Source of the DNA: Candidatus Fusicatenibacter intestinigallinarum
GTDB lineage: Bacteria > Bacillota > Clostridia > Lachnospirales > Lachnospiraceae
Length of the DNA stretch: 58,048 bases
Direction: 5' to 3'
NCBI GenBank assembly: GCA_019119555.1
Contig: DWWU01000020.1
Span: forward strand, 1-58,048
Shown: positions 41,696 to 49,680 of the stretch, one piece after another
How the letters are laid out: every line of letters begins with the position of its first letter
How positions within the stretch are numbered: the stretch's first letter is position 1
The notes under the pieces: generated by a model
The model's database searches: none
What the model was told of the DNA's origin: nothing
The model's input: only the letters and a program-made list of their open reading frames with translations
Made by a program: the position numbers and the translations under genes

Positions 41696-43099
41696 TTATT
41701 CTTTTCCGTTCCAGCAATAGGTGCAGAGCTTGCACGGAGAAATTCCGATGGAGGAGATCATATCGTCCAGTCTGTGATACCGCAGGGAAGTGAAATTCAG
41801 TTCCTTTCCGATATCCTCCAGCATTTCCTTGTAGCTGGTGGAATCCGGGTTTGTGTAATCCTCCAGGATTTTGTCGTTGACGGCTCCCTCACGCTTCTGG
41901 ATCACACGGCGGGTGATCAGATCCATCTCGGATTTTGAGCGGGAGAAATTCAGGAACTTGCATCCGTACATCAGAGGCGGGCAGGCCGGACGGATATGCA
42001 CTTCCTTTGCGCCGCTGTCATAAAGAAATTCCGTGGTCTCTCTCAGCTGTGTGCCGCGCACAATGGAATCGTCGATCAGCAGAAGACTCTTGTCTTTGAT
42101 CAGTTCATGAACCGGCAGCAGCTTCATGCGGGCGATCAGATTTCTCTGGCTCTGATTGGTCGGCATGAAAGAACGCGGCCAGGTCGGCGTGTATTTGATA
42201 AACGGGCGTGCAAAAGGAATTCCGGAGCGGTTTGCATAGCCGACTGCATGGGCAGTGCCGGAATCCGGAACACCTGCCACGAGATCCGGGTGCGCGTCAT
42301 CTCTCTGCGCCAGAATGTCGCCGCATTTATAACGCATCTGTTCCACGTTTACGCCCTCGTAGGTAGCGGTCGGATAGCCGTAATATACCCAGAGGAAGGA
42401 GCAGATTTTCATCTTGTCCGCCGGCTGCTGGAGAACCTCCATGCCTTCCGGAGTCAGGTAGACGATCTCCGCCGGTCCAAGCTCCTTATAAGTGTGATAG
42501 CCAAGATTCACGAAAGCAAAGCTCTCAAAGGAAGCGCAGAATGCGTCCTCTTTCCGTCCGATGACCAGAGGGGTTCTGCCCAGACGGTCTCTGGCCGCAT
42601 AGATTCCCTGAGGAGTCATAACCAGTAGGGTCATGGAGCCGTCTACCATCTGCTGTACATACTGGATGCCTTCGAGAATGGAAGCTTTCTGGTTGATCAG
42701 GGAAGCGACCATCTCCGTGGGATTGATGTTTCCTCCGCTCATCTCCAGGAAATGGGTACATCCGTTTTTGTAGGAAATATCCACCAGCTCGTCCATATTG
42801 TTGATTTTGCCTACGGTTGTGATGGCAAAACTGCCGAGATGCGACTGTACGAGAAGCGGCTGCGGCTCGTTGTCTGAAATACATCCGATGCCCAGCGTAC
42901 CCTTCAGCTCGTCCAGATCCCGGTCAAATTTGGTACGGAACGGTGAGTTCTCGATATTGTGAATCGAACGGTTGAATCCATCCTCGCCGTAAACCGCCAT
43001 ACCGCCTCTGCGCGTGCCCAGATGCGAGTGATAGTCAACACCAAAAAATAAGTCCATGGTGCAAGTGTTTTTCGATGCAACGCCAAATATTCCCCCCAT
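41696..43099 (-). CDS. Amidophosphoribosyltransferase-like protein without the N-terminal cysteine
   Basis: 467 residues with a PurF-type layout: N-terminal Ntn glutaminase-like domain and C-terminal phosphoribosyltransferase with the PRPP motif LLLIDDSIVRGTQ. Cysteines in YGCKFLNFS and the C-terminal CKLCTYCW suggest an iron-sulfur cluster like that of B. subtilis PurF. The protein begins MGGIFGVASKN: the Cys that acts as glutamine nucleophile in CGIFG is Gly, and no upstream start restores it. The glutamine-binding HRGQ region is also changed (HLGTRRGGMA). It is probably a paralogue using ammonia or with another role. AAGGAGAC precedes the ATG. Confidence 0.8.
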   Translation of the reverse strand: MGGIFGVASKNTCTMDLFFGVDYHSHLGTRRGGMAVYGEDGFNRSIHNIENSPFRTKFDRDLDELKGTLGIGCISDNEPQPLLVQSHLGSFAITTVGKINNMDELVDISYKNGCTHFLEMSGGNINPTEMVASLINQKASILEGIQYVQQMVDGSMTLLVMTPQGIYAARDRLGRTPLVIGRKEDAFCASFESFAFVNLGYHTYKELGPAEIVYLTPEGMEVLQQPADKMKICSFLWVYYGYPTATYEGVNVEQMRYKCGDILAQRDDAHPDLVAGVPDSGTAHAVGYANRSGIPFARPFIKYTPTWPRSFMPTNQSQRNLIARMKLLPVHELIKDKSLLLIDDSIVRGTQLRETTEFLYDSGAKEVHIRPACPPLMYGCKFLNFSRSKSEMDLITRRVIQKREGAVNDKILEDYTNPDSTSYKEMLEDIGKELNFTSLRYHRLDDMISSIGISPCKLCTYCWNGKE

Positions 43100-43153
43100 T
43101 TTTCTGTCTCCTTATCAAAAAAAATCGTAATCAACCTGTCGGTGTACAAAAAA

Positions 43154-43159
43154 ATTATA
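43154..43159 (-). promoter_or_regulatory. -10 element of the purF-like gene
   Basis: TATAAT on the minus strand, about 55 bases before the start codon. The -35 (TTACTT at 17 bases) is weak. Confidence 0.45.
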
Positions 43160-43210
43160 TACTGAACCGGAATTGGAAGTAAAGAGAAATATAAAAAAAA
43201 ATAAGATTCA

Positions 43211-43242
43211 GTGTAACAGTTCCGCTGGCTGAACTGTTACAC
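43211..43242 (-). repeat. 28-nt palindromic repeat at the end of the QueL-like gene
   Basis: The arms GTAACAGTTCCG and CTGAACTGTTAC (43213-43240) flank CTGG, extended by GT/AC. Flanks GATTCAGT and ACTTCAGT share TTCAGT. On the minus strand it lies just after the stop codon at 43244 and is followed by a T-rich run, so it may act as the operon terminator. Confidence 0.8.
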
Positions 43243-43243
43243 T

Positions 43244-43933
43244 TCAGTCGCCTACGCCGAAATCCGTCTTTTCGTAGAGAACTTCTACAGAAGGATCGTC
43301 CAGAAGAAACGCGTATTTCTTCATAAACCAGTCCACCAGCTCAGGGTCCCGTTTTACGTCGGTGCTGTTGTCGGTGAATACGTTGACTGTGCCGAGGGCA
43401 AAATGCTTTTTCAGCATCGTCATATCGTAATCGATCATTTCCTTCGTCTGGCCCCGGATTCCGACCATCAGGCAAGGAGAATCGAAATACCTGGCCACTT
43501 CCTCCGGGGAATGAAAATCCGCATGTTTGTTCAGATAATTTTCCCTGAAATCTTCGTTAAAAGTCTCCACTCCGATTTTAAATGTGACAGGGATTCCCAT
43601 ATAATCCCGCATTTGCTGCAGGCGGTTCCGGTACATCCAGTGCGCCTCAAAGAAAAGGCGCCGGATGTTTTTCTGCCGGACGATCTGCCGGATCAGTTCC
43701 AGGGTTTCTTCCGGAAGCTCAAAGCAGCTCCCGGAATTGATGACTTCCAGAACGCCCAGGCTTCCCGTGACGCGGGAGAGAATCTGCCGGTTCAGCTCCA
43801 CCATGGAAGCGCGGTCCCTGGAGTTGTCGTCTGTATAATCGCAGAACCGGCATTTGCCCCAGGCGCACGGAAAAGACTGGAGCAGGACAATCTCCCTGGG
43901 ATTTTTTTCTGTGATCAGATTATATCGTTCCAT
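43244..43933 (-). CDS. queL: Radical SAM enzyme, probable queuine lyase (QueL-like)
   Basis: 229 residues from ATG 43933. The cluster motif FPCAWGKCRFCDY has CX4CX2C spacing (Cys23, Cys28, Cys31) rather than the canonical CX3CX2C. It is followed by TDDNS and a half-barrel with INSGSCFELPEETLEL and IGVETFNEDFRE. C. difficile has a described queuine-salvage locus of a radical SAM lyase (queuine to preQ1), an ECF S component and a queuosine nucleosidase. The same three families sit here in one operon behind a preQ1-I riboswitch. The assignment rests on that context plus the unusual motif. Confidence 0.75.
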   Translation of the reverse strand: MERYNLITEKNPREIVLLQSFPCAWGKCRFCDYTDDNSRDRASMVELNRQILSRVTGSLGVLEVINSGSCFELPEETLELIRQIVRQKNIRRLFFEAHWMYRNRLQQMRDYMGIPVTFKIGVETFNEDFRENYLNKHADFHSPEEVARYFDSPCLMVGIRGQTKEMIDYDMTMLKKHFALGTVNVFTDNSTDVKRDPELVDWFMKKYAFLLDDPSVEVLYEKTDFGVGD

Positions 43934-43961
43934 TTTTACCTCTTTTCTTATACACTGATTT

Positions 43962-44552
43962 TTATTTTCGCGGAAACGCATGATAGTATACCGGAAGCAT
44001 TGCCGTTACAGCGCTGAGCACGATCACACGGTCCAGATAATCGGTCAGAAACTGAACAAGAAAAACACTTGCGGTCAGCGGAATTCCTGCAGTATGAAAC
44101 AGCTGTACCAGTACAGTGGAACCGGAGGAAGTGATTCCCCCGAATACCAGGGCAGTGATCAGGGAGCTGACGATTGTGCCGGGCAGACTGATCACCGCTG
44201 CGAGAGGGAGGAGCTTCCACAGGGTTCTTGCCTTCAGAGAGCGTATCTGCCGGGCAGTGAGGCCGCATACCAGTCCCAGTATCATCTGTACCGGAAGATA
44301 GAAAAAAGCATAGACGTCAGAGGTACAGCCGCCGATCACTCCGCTGATGATTCCGGGAACCATGCCGGCAGCAGGTCCCAGCAGAACGGCCGTAAACATG
44401 GTGCCGAAGGAATCGAGATAGACGGGAAGCCGCAGCAGCAGCGCAACGTTTCCCCCAAGCAGATTCTGAACGGCAGAGAAGGCGATGATACATAATACCA
44501 GAGACCGGGACATTGTTTTTCCCGGAGTTTTCATTTCTGCAGATCTTTTCAT
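43962..44552 (-). CDS. qrtT: ECF transporter S component, probable queuosine/queuine uptake (QrtT-like)
   Basis: 196 residues with about six membrane segments (LLLRLPVYLDSFGTMFTAVLLGP, split by loops, and GIISGVIGGCTSDVYAFFYLPVQMILGLVCG). These are patterns of substrate-binding S components that plug into a shared EcfAAT energising module, which is not in this window. Its ATG overlaps the stop of the QueK-like gene by 4 bp and GGAGGG lies upstream. Substrate is inferred from the riboswitch and neighbours, not from the protein itself. Confidence 0.7.
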   Translation of the reverse strand: MKRSAEMKTPGKTMSRSLVLCIIAFSAVQNLLGGNVALLLRLPVYLDSFGTMFTAVLLGPAAGMVPGIISGVIGGCTSDVYAFFYLPVQMILGLVCGLTARQIRSLKARTLWKLLPLAAVISLPGTIVSSLITALVFGGITSSGSTVLVQLFHTAGIPLTASVFLVQFLTDYLDRVIVLSAVTAMLPVYYHAFPRK

Positions 44553-45586
44553 AGACTTCCCTCCTTCACTGCCGCGTCCGGGCCCATCAGCTGCTGAAGC
44601 ATGGGAGAGAGCACAGAGGCCGGCATGTTGGTGATCCGCTCAAAGAACATTTCCATAAAGCGGAGAGGAGCGGTTTCCGTGAGAATATAACTGTTCACCG
44701 GCGCTTTCCAGAAATCAAAGGCGTCCACAACAGTCTGCCCCAGGCAGAGACCTTCCGTCTCAACTGCCGTGCAGGCAGAAAAGCCGCTGCACAGGGTGGG
44801 ATCAATCAGATAAGCGGCGGCAAGGGGATCATTGATGACACAGCCGATGATGCCTTCCTGCTCCCAGTGAAAATCCATGTAAAAACGGGTGATGTCCCGA
44901 ATTTTTCCGCCGATTTCCGGCTCCAGACGGCAGAGGTAGTCCACAAGGTTCGGCGTGAGAACGATTTTCCGCGTCACATCGAGACCGACCATATGGATTT
45001 GCTTGCCGGACAGCTGCGGAAGCGCAGAGAATGCATGAAAGACGTTCTTCGCAGCGTGGGGATCACACCAGTAATTGTACTCGGCGACAGGAGAGCAGTT
45101 TCCGTGGCTTCTGTAGCAGCCGCCCATGGAATACAGCGCCTCCAGACCGTCCAGACATTCCGGGCAGGTCTCAATCAGCCGGGCGAGGTTGGTCAGAGGA
45201 CCAAGTGCCAGAATCGTAACTTTTTCAGAACGCTTTTTCGCGTCCGTCAGGGTTTCCGCGAGGAAGCGCACCGCATCCCGGCGCGGACGTACAGAGGTTA
45301 CAGGGGGATAGAAAGATTCTCCCAGACCATCGGAGCCGTGGGTATCCCTTGCGTCCACATATTTACGGACCAGAGGACGTTCTTCTCCGACGTAGACAGG
45401 AATGTCCGGACGACCCATCCAGCTGAGAACTTTCAGCGCATTTTCCGCGCCGAGAGAGGTCGGGACATTTCCACAGACAACAGTGATTCCGAGAATTTCT
45501 GTTTCCGGTGAGCGCAAAAGCAGCATCAGCGCCAGCGCATCATCGATTCCCGGGTCACAGTCAACGATAATTTTTCTTGCATTCAT
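44549..45586 (-). CDS. queK: Inosine/uridine-preferring nucleoside hydrolase family, probable queuosine nucleosidase (QueK-like)
   Basis: 345 residues. The calcium-binding N-terminal motif DCDPGIDDALAL (residues 9-20) and later NDPLAAAYLIDP are diagnostic of the nucleoside hydrolase family. The YNYWCDPHAA segment and the GLDVTRK motif are also family features. In the queuine-salvage locus a member of this family releases queuine from queuosine. The preQ1-I riboswitch directly upstream supports that substrate here over purine nucleosides. AAGGAG at 45600-45595. First gene of the operon. Confidence 0.78.
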   Translation of the reverse strand: MNARKIIVDCDPGIDDALALMLLLRSPETEILGITVVCGNVPTSLGAENALKVLSWMGRPDIPVYVGEERPLVRKYVDARDTHGSDGLGESFYPPVTSVRPRRDAVRFLAETLTDAKKRSEKVTILALGPLTNLARLIETCPECLDGLEALYSMGGCYRSHGNCSPVAEYNYWCDPHAAKNVFHAFSALPQLSGKQIHMVGLDVTRKIVLTPNLVDYLCRLEPEIGGKIRDITRFYMDFHWEQEGIIGCVINDPLAAAYLIDPTLCSGFSACTAVETEGLCLGQTVVDAFDFWKAPVNSYILTETAPLRFMEMFFERITNMPASVLSPMLQQLMGPDAAVKEGSL

Positions 45587-45614
45587 TCTCCAATCTCCTT
45601 TTCTTTTCTGTATT

Positions 45615-45643
45615 CCGGAAACCAGTACATCAGTAGGTTCCGG
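45615..45643 (-). promoter_or_regulatory. Hairpin between the preQ1 aptamer and queK, candidate expression platform
   Basis: On the minus strand CCGGAACC pairs with GGTTTCCGG (one bulge) between the aptamer and the ribosome binding site. There is no T-tract, so translational control or anti-structure is more likely than termination. Confidence 0.5.
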
Positions 45644-45652
45644 TACGAGATA

Positions 45653-45686
45653 CTTGGTTTTTTATCCTGGGAAGTTTACGAACCAG
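45653..45686 (-). promoter_or_regulatory. preQ1-I riboswitch aptamer
   Basis: Minus strand: stem CTGG, loop TTCGTAAACTTC, stem CCAG, then GATAAAAAACCAAG. This copies the preQ1-I plan of B. subtilis queC and T. tengcongensis: a short P1, U then UC after its 5' strand, an unpaired C directly before the 3' strand (position 45671, the ligand-pairing base in known aptamers), and an A-rich tail ending in CAAG that forms the pseudoknot. It lies 67 bases before the QueK-like start codon. Confidence 0.85.
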
Positions 45687-45692
45687 TCCGGG

Positions 45693-45731
45693 TGTTTCGG
45701 CAGGGCGGAAGATTTCTTCTGCCCGGAAACA
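45693..45731 (-). promoter_or_regulatory. Stable leader hairpin upstream of the preQ1 aptamer
   Basis: On the minus strand TGTTTC pairs with GAAACA, enclosing CGGGCAG/CTGCCG and GAAG/CTTC. It separates the promoter from the aptamer and has no obvious role in the preQ1-I fold. Confidence 0.6.
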
Positions 45732-45758
45732 TTCTCCCGATTAGATAAATGCAGAAAG

Positions 45759-45788
45759 AGTATATCACAGAACGGGGATGAGATTCAA
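45759..45788 (-). promoter_or_regulatory. Promoter of the queuosine-salvage operon
   Basis: TTGAAT (45788-45783), 18 bases, TATACT (45764-45759) with TGA just upstream (extended -10). Confidence 0.7.
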
Positions 45789-45892
45789 CAGAAAGAAACA
45801 GCAGGTTTCACAAAAAGAATCAAAAAGTTTTATACAGAGGGAAAATTGTGGTGAAAATTGACAAGCGATGGAAAGAACAGATAGAAAAATAA

Positions 45893-45961
45893 GAAAAAAA
45901 GAGGCTGCCCCATAAAGAATCCAAAGGCTGAAAGGCCCGGATTCTGCGGGGCGCCCCTTTT
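45893..45961 (-). terminator. Rho-independent terminator of the GH79-like gene
   Basis: On the minus strand GGGGCGCC...AGAATCC pairs with GGATTCT...GGGGCAGCC-type arms (inner 7-bp AGAATCC/GGATTCT perfect) and runs into TCTTTTTTT. Confidence 0.8.
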
Positions 45962-46001
45962 CCGCATCCTGGTATGATCTGATTATCAGCGTAACCCAGA
46001 G

Positions 46002-47522
46002 TTAAAATACAAGAAATGTGATCGTTGCGGGGGCAAGCGTAAGGGTTCCCGCCGCCTGTTCCTCTCCCGAAAGATCCGGGAGGCCGTTCTCATTCGAAAG
46101 AACCAGAGGACGTCCGTTTAACTTCATGACAGGCGCCCGCAGGCTGTCCGCGGACAGGGTGTACCGTACCGCAGGTTCCGGAAGCTCCACCGATGTTGTT
46201 TCGGTTGTGGAATTGTTAATGATCAGATAGCATACGCCCTCTTTGCCGTCTCTGCGGCTGTGAGCGAACACATGGGCGCCTTCCCGGATCGGTTCTCCGG
46301 TATCATATACTTCCGTACCCATCAGGCGGTTCCAGAGCAGAACAGCGAAATAATTGGGTCTCGGAGAGAAAACTTCTCTTTCCAGAAAACCGTAATCAGA
46401 GGAGGCCAGCGTATTATGGAAGATTACGCCGTCCGTGACGGTGGCAAACTCACCCAGCTCATTTAAGGTGCGGAATACATCCAGATACGTGGATGCCCAG
46501 GTGTCTCCGCCGCCGCCGGCATCTCCGCTCTCCGTCACCCACATCTGTCCTTCCGGGCAGTATTTGTCACGGGCAGGAACGTTCAGACGGGCAGTTCTTC
46601 CCGCTACCGCCAGATACGGTTCTGTGGTTGCCGCTGACACATCCCAGTGAACCGCCGGCATAATGGATGCCAGACGCTCGGAAACTCCGTTGTAATAATG
46701 GTAGCTGTACACATCCAGCTTTTCCTTTGTGCCATCCATCAGCTCGTCGACGGTTGCGACGTCGCCCATTACGCTTGCCACTCCGCCGCTGTGTACCTCT
46801 TCCTCCGGGGTGTCGGAGTCAGGTCCCATGGCATTGTCACAGGTGTTGCTGGGACCGACAAGAAGCGTTTCCGGATAGTTTTTGCGCACCCAGGCAATGA
46901 ACAGATCCTGATCACGGGCATAGTCGGCTGCTGTGTAACCGGGCGCCGCGCCGCTGTAGCTGAGCATATTGGGCTCGTTCATGAATTCAGCCGCTTCGAT
47001 GGGCACGCCATATTCTTTGCTCAGTCGGAAAATTTTTTCCGATTCGCTGGGATTCCAGGGCTCGTCCGCCTTGTGAAGACCGATGCAGTTTGCCACAGAG
47101 ATCATCAGCTTGCCGCCGACTGCCCTTACAAAATCCAGTACGCCGATCCACTGTTCTTTTGTCAGCACGTTCTGGTATCCTTCCGGGCTTTTTCCATTGG
47201 CAGTTCCGTCAAAATCATAATAGGTTTTGCTGGCCCAGGTTCCGGAAACCCGTACCCATACAGGACCGAACTCTGCAGCCAGAGAACGAAGCTTTGGATC
47301 GTACAGATTGACAGGAGGATAAACCTGCATGGAAGTTCCGAAATCCGCCATGCTTTTCATCGGCGGAAATTCTTCTGTTCCGGCAATCTGTCCCGGGGTG
47401 TAGGCCTTCCAGAAGGTTCCTCCGGTCACCTCGGCCATTTCGATATTGTAAGACATCAATCGTTCGTCGACGGTGCGAAGGCGCTTCAGCGCTGCGGGAG
47501 ACAGCTTAACTGTTTGAGACAT
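46002..47522 (-). CDS. Heparanase-like (GH79-type) glycoside hydrolase, no signal peptide
   Basis: 506 residues. The layout fits clan A retaining glycosidases of the heparanase/beta-glucuronidase group: the acid/base in AEFMNEPN (Glu183), the nucleophile in WVTESGDAGGGG (Glu331) and a C-terminal beta-sandwich from about 420 (CYLIINNSTTETTSVELP). There is no signal sequence, so it is cytoplasmic and would act on imported oligosaccharides such as glucuronides. No transporter or sugar regulator is adjacent. An AAAGGAG box lies before the ATG. It has its own promoter at 47591-47620 and terminator. Exact substrate unknown. Confidence 0.7.
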   Translation of the reverse strand: MSQTVKLSPAALKRLRTVDERLMSYNIEMAEVTGGTFWKAYTPGQIAGTEEFPPMKSMADFGTSMQVYPPVNLYDPKLRSLAAEFGPVWVRVSGTWASKTYYDFDGTANGKSPEGYQNVLTKEQWIGVLDFVRAVGGKLMISVANCIGLHKADEPWNPSESEKIFRLSKEYGVPIEAAEFMNEPNMLSYSGAAPGYTAADYARDQDLFIAWVRKNYPETLLVGPSNTCDNAMGPDSDTPEEEVHSGGVASVMGDVATVDELMDGTKEKLDVYSYHYYNGVSERLASIMPAVHWDVSAATTEPYLAVAGRTARLNVPARDKYCPEGQMWVTESGDAGGGGDTWASTYLDVFRTLNELGEFATVTDGVIFHNTLASSDYGFLEREVFSPRPNYFAVLLWNRLMGTEVYDTGEPIREGAHVFAHSRRDGKEGVCYLIINNSTTETTSVELPEPAVRYTLSADSLRAPVMKLNGRPLVLSNENGLPDLSGEEQAAGTLTLAPATITFLVF

Positions 47523-47590
47523 AATTACAACACTCCTTTCAATAAAATACGGCTATTGTCGGAAAACCGGCCGCATAAATTCTTATTTTT

Positions 47591-47620
47591 ATTATAAACT
47601 TCCCTGATATGAGAATGCAA
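47591..47620 (-). promoter_or_regulatory. Promoter of the GH79-like gene
   Basis: TTGCAT (47620-47615), 18 bases, TATAAT (47596-47591). The transcript would start in a leader shared with the lipoprotein gene at 57165 (see findings). Confidence 0.6.
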
Positions 47621-47649
47621 GCATTATCGTATGATCCGAAAGGCAAGCG

Positions 47650-47677
47650 GTAACAGTTCAGCCAGCTGAACTGTTCG
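47650..47677 (+). repeat. 28-nt palindromic repeat
   Basis: GTAACAGTTCAG, CCAG, CTGAACTGTTCG. The last bases have diverged. The remaining 200 bases up to 47884 hold only a small hairpin around CCTTCGG/CCGAGGG and no credible gene. Confidence 0.75.
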
Positions 47678-47884
47678 TATTTCAACCGGTCATTCCGCAA
47701 AGCCTTCGGTGTTTCGCCGAGGGAATACAGAAAGCGGATAATGCCGGACGATAGTTCCGATCAGGCGAAAAATAAGGGGGAAAATAAACAAAACTGAAAC
47801 AAATCTGTGATAGGATAAATCAAAAAAAGCAGGAGAGCCCTGCGGAAAAGGAGGCGCGGCGCTGGCTGAAAGCCGCGGAGAGAG

Positions 47885-48748
47885 ATGAAGAAGGGAGTCA
47901 CTCATCTGTTAATTTATCTGGGAGCAGCGGTTGTTTCTGTTTTGTCTGTGGTACAGGCGCAGAAAAACATACTGCCGCAGGCAGCGGGGATCGCCGTATA
48001 CGTTCTTGCGGCGGCGGTTCTGACGGCCGCCTGCGTATGTCTGTACAGAGATCTTAGAAAGGGAATGGTTGAAAAAATTTTTCTGGCCGTCAGGAGAACT
48101 TCTCTCGGCGCACAGTTTCTTGAAGATTATACGTTTCGAACCATCCTGACGACGCTGCCGTCTTTTTCGATCAATGTAGCTTACACGTTCTATAACGGCG
48201 TGATCGGTATTATGAATCGTTCCGCATGGTTTATCACCATGGCGGTCTACTACAGTCTGCTTGGAATTATGCGCTACCGTGCGGTGCAAGCGGGAAGAAA
48301 GATTTCCCGTATGGAGGATCCGGTGCAGATCAGGAAAAAAGAACGGTCCGTCATCCGGACAGACGGGATTCTGCTTCTACTGCTGAATCTGGCCCTGAGC
48401 GGAGTCGTGCTGCTGACCATATCCCAGGGAACGGCAAAAACGTATTCAGAAATCATGGTGATTTCCATCGCGGCGTATACCTTTTATAAAATAACGATGG
48501 CTGTCATTCATATGATAAAAGTAAGAAAAATGCAGTCGCCGATTCTGATCACGATCCGGAACATTGGAGTGGCGGACGCCCTGGTGTCCATGCTGACCCT
48601 TCAGGCGACGATGCTCGCCTCTTTCCGGGAAAAAAGCAGCATGGATGCAAACCGGATGAACGGAATCACCGGGCTGGCGGTGTGTGTGCTTATCGCGGCC
48701 CTGGGGGTCAGCATGATTTATGATGCATCCAGGAGAAAAGAAGTCTGA
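47885..48748 (+). CDS. Hypothetical integral membrane protein
   Basis: 287 residues with about seven or eight membrane segments, for example THLLIYLGAAVVSVLSVV (6-23), GIAVYVLAAAVLTAACVC (35-52) and GLAVCVLIAALGVSMIY (262-278). A conserved-looking segment TLPSFSINVAYTFYNGVIGI occurs near residue 100. I do not recognise a family and no catalytic motif is visible. CGGAGAG precedes the ATG. It is monocistronic and convergent with the patatin gene. Confidence 0.7.
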   Translation: MKKGVTHLLIYLGAAVVSVLSVVQAQKNILPQAAGIAVYVLAAAVLTAACVCLYRDLRKGMVEKIFLAVRRTSLGAQFLEDYTFRTILTTLPSFSINVAYTFYNGVIGIMNRSAWFITMAVYYSLLGIMRYRAVQAGRKISRMEDPVQIRKKERSVIRTDGILLLLLNLALSGVVLLTISQGTAKTYSEIMVISIAAYTFYKITMAVIHMIKVRKMQSPILITIRNIGVADALVSMLTLQATMLASFREKSSMDANRMNGITGLAVCVLIAALGVSMIYDASRRKEV

Positions 48749-48782
48749 AAGCAGAAAAGGCTCCGTTCTCCGGAATAAGCAG

Positions 48783-48808
48783 ATTCCTGAAATGTCCCGG
48801 ACAGGAAT
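48783..48808. terminator. Candidate bidirectional terminator
   Basis: ATTCCTG (48783-48789) pairs with CAGGAAT (48802-48808) between two convergent genes. T-tracts are poor. Confidence 0.4.
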
Positions 48809-48813
48809 TGATA

Positions 48814-49680
48814 TTATCCCTGCAAAAAACGTTTCAGTTCTTCCCGGCGGCTTTTAAAATCTCTAATCCCCAGATCATACAGGGCAAGTTCTGCTTTCTC
48901 ATCCATAGAATATGTTCCCACATGGATGGCCTGGCTTGGAGCAAAAACAAAAGCAACGCCTTTTTTCTCCAGCGCAAAGACCTGCCGCAGATTTTCGTTA
49001 TAGGTGATATGACGCTGTTCGATCGCTTCTACAATGCGCGGATATCTGCGGCAAATCCGGGAATACAGGAAATGCATTCCCTGAGGTTTCCTCACATAAT
49101 CTCTGGTTTTTGACAGAATTACAACCAGACGGTCGCAATCTTTCGCCAGCGCATGCTGTACAGGAATCGCGTCAGAGATGCCTCCGTCATAATAAAAAGT
49201 ACCGTTTATTTCCACCGGACGGCAGGCGGCCGGTATAGCGCTGGAGGCCATGATCAGTCGGTAGTCGTCCTGTGCCATTCTTTCTTTTCCATAATATTCC
49301 GGCTTCCCGGTTTCCGCATTTGTTACTACTACCTGGTATTCGGCAGGATTTTTCATAAGGGCCGGGAAATCCAGGGGATCTTTTCCTCCTGTGTTGGTCA
49401 ATGTGCCGTAAATGTAGGAGAGCCCAAAAAGGTTTCCTGTTTTCAGAAAACTATTCATGCCGAAGTATTCTTTGTCATGGATATGTTCTGTAAAAAACCG
49501 GAGATTTCTTCCCCGCTGCCCGGCAAGATATGAGGCCAGGTTGCCCGATCCGCCGGAAACTCCGATACAATAGTCGAAAGAGATTCCTTCGTCAAGAAAG
49601 GCGTCCAGGATTCCGGCGTTATAGGCACATTTCATACCGCCTCCTTCAACGACTAGTCCGGTTTTTTTCTTCTGTTTCAC
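48814..49680 (-). CDS. Patatin-like phospholipase family protein
   Basis: 288 residues with a GTG start and AGAGGGG upstream. The patatin catalytic plan is clear: oxyanion loop GGGMKCAYNAG (residues 13-23), nucleophile in GVSGGSGN (Ser near 42) and the dyad aspartate in DGGISDAIP (near 166). By family it is a serine lipid acyl hydrolase of the YjjU/RssA-like bacterial type. Its start overlaps the end of the Rrf2 gene by 35 bp, so expression is probably coupled to that regulator. Confidence 0.9.
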   Translation of the reverse strand: MKQKKKTGLVVEGGGMKCAYNAGILDAFLDEGISFDYCIGVSGGSGNLASYLAGQRGRNLRFFTEHIHDKEYFGMNSFLKTGNLFGLSYIYGTLTNTGGKDPLDFPALMKNPAEYQVVVTNAETGKPEYYGKERMAQDDYRLIMASSAIPAACRPVEINGTFYYDGGISDAIPVQHALAKDCDRLVVILSKTRDYVRKPQGMHFLYSRICRRYPRIVEAIEQRHITYNENLRQVFALEKKGVAFVFAPSQAIHVGTYSMDEKAELALYDLGIRDFKSRREELKRFLQG

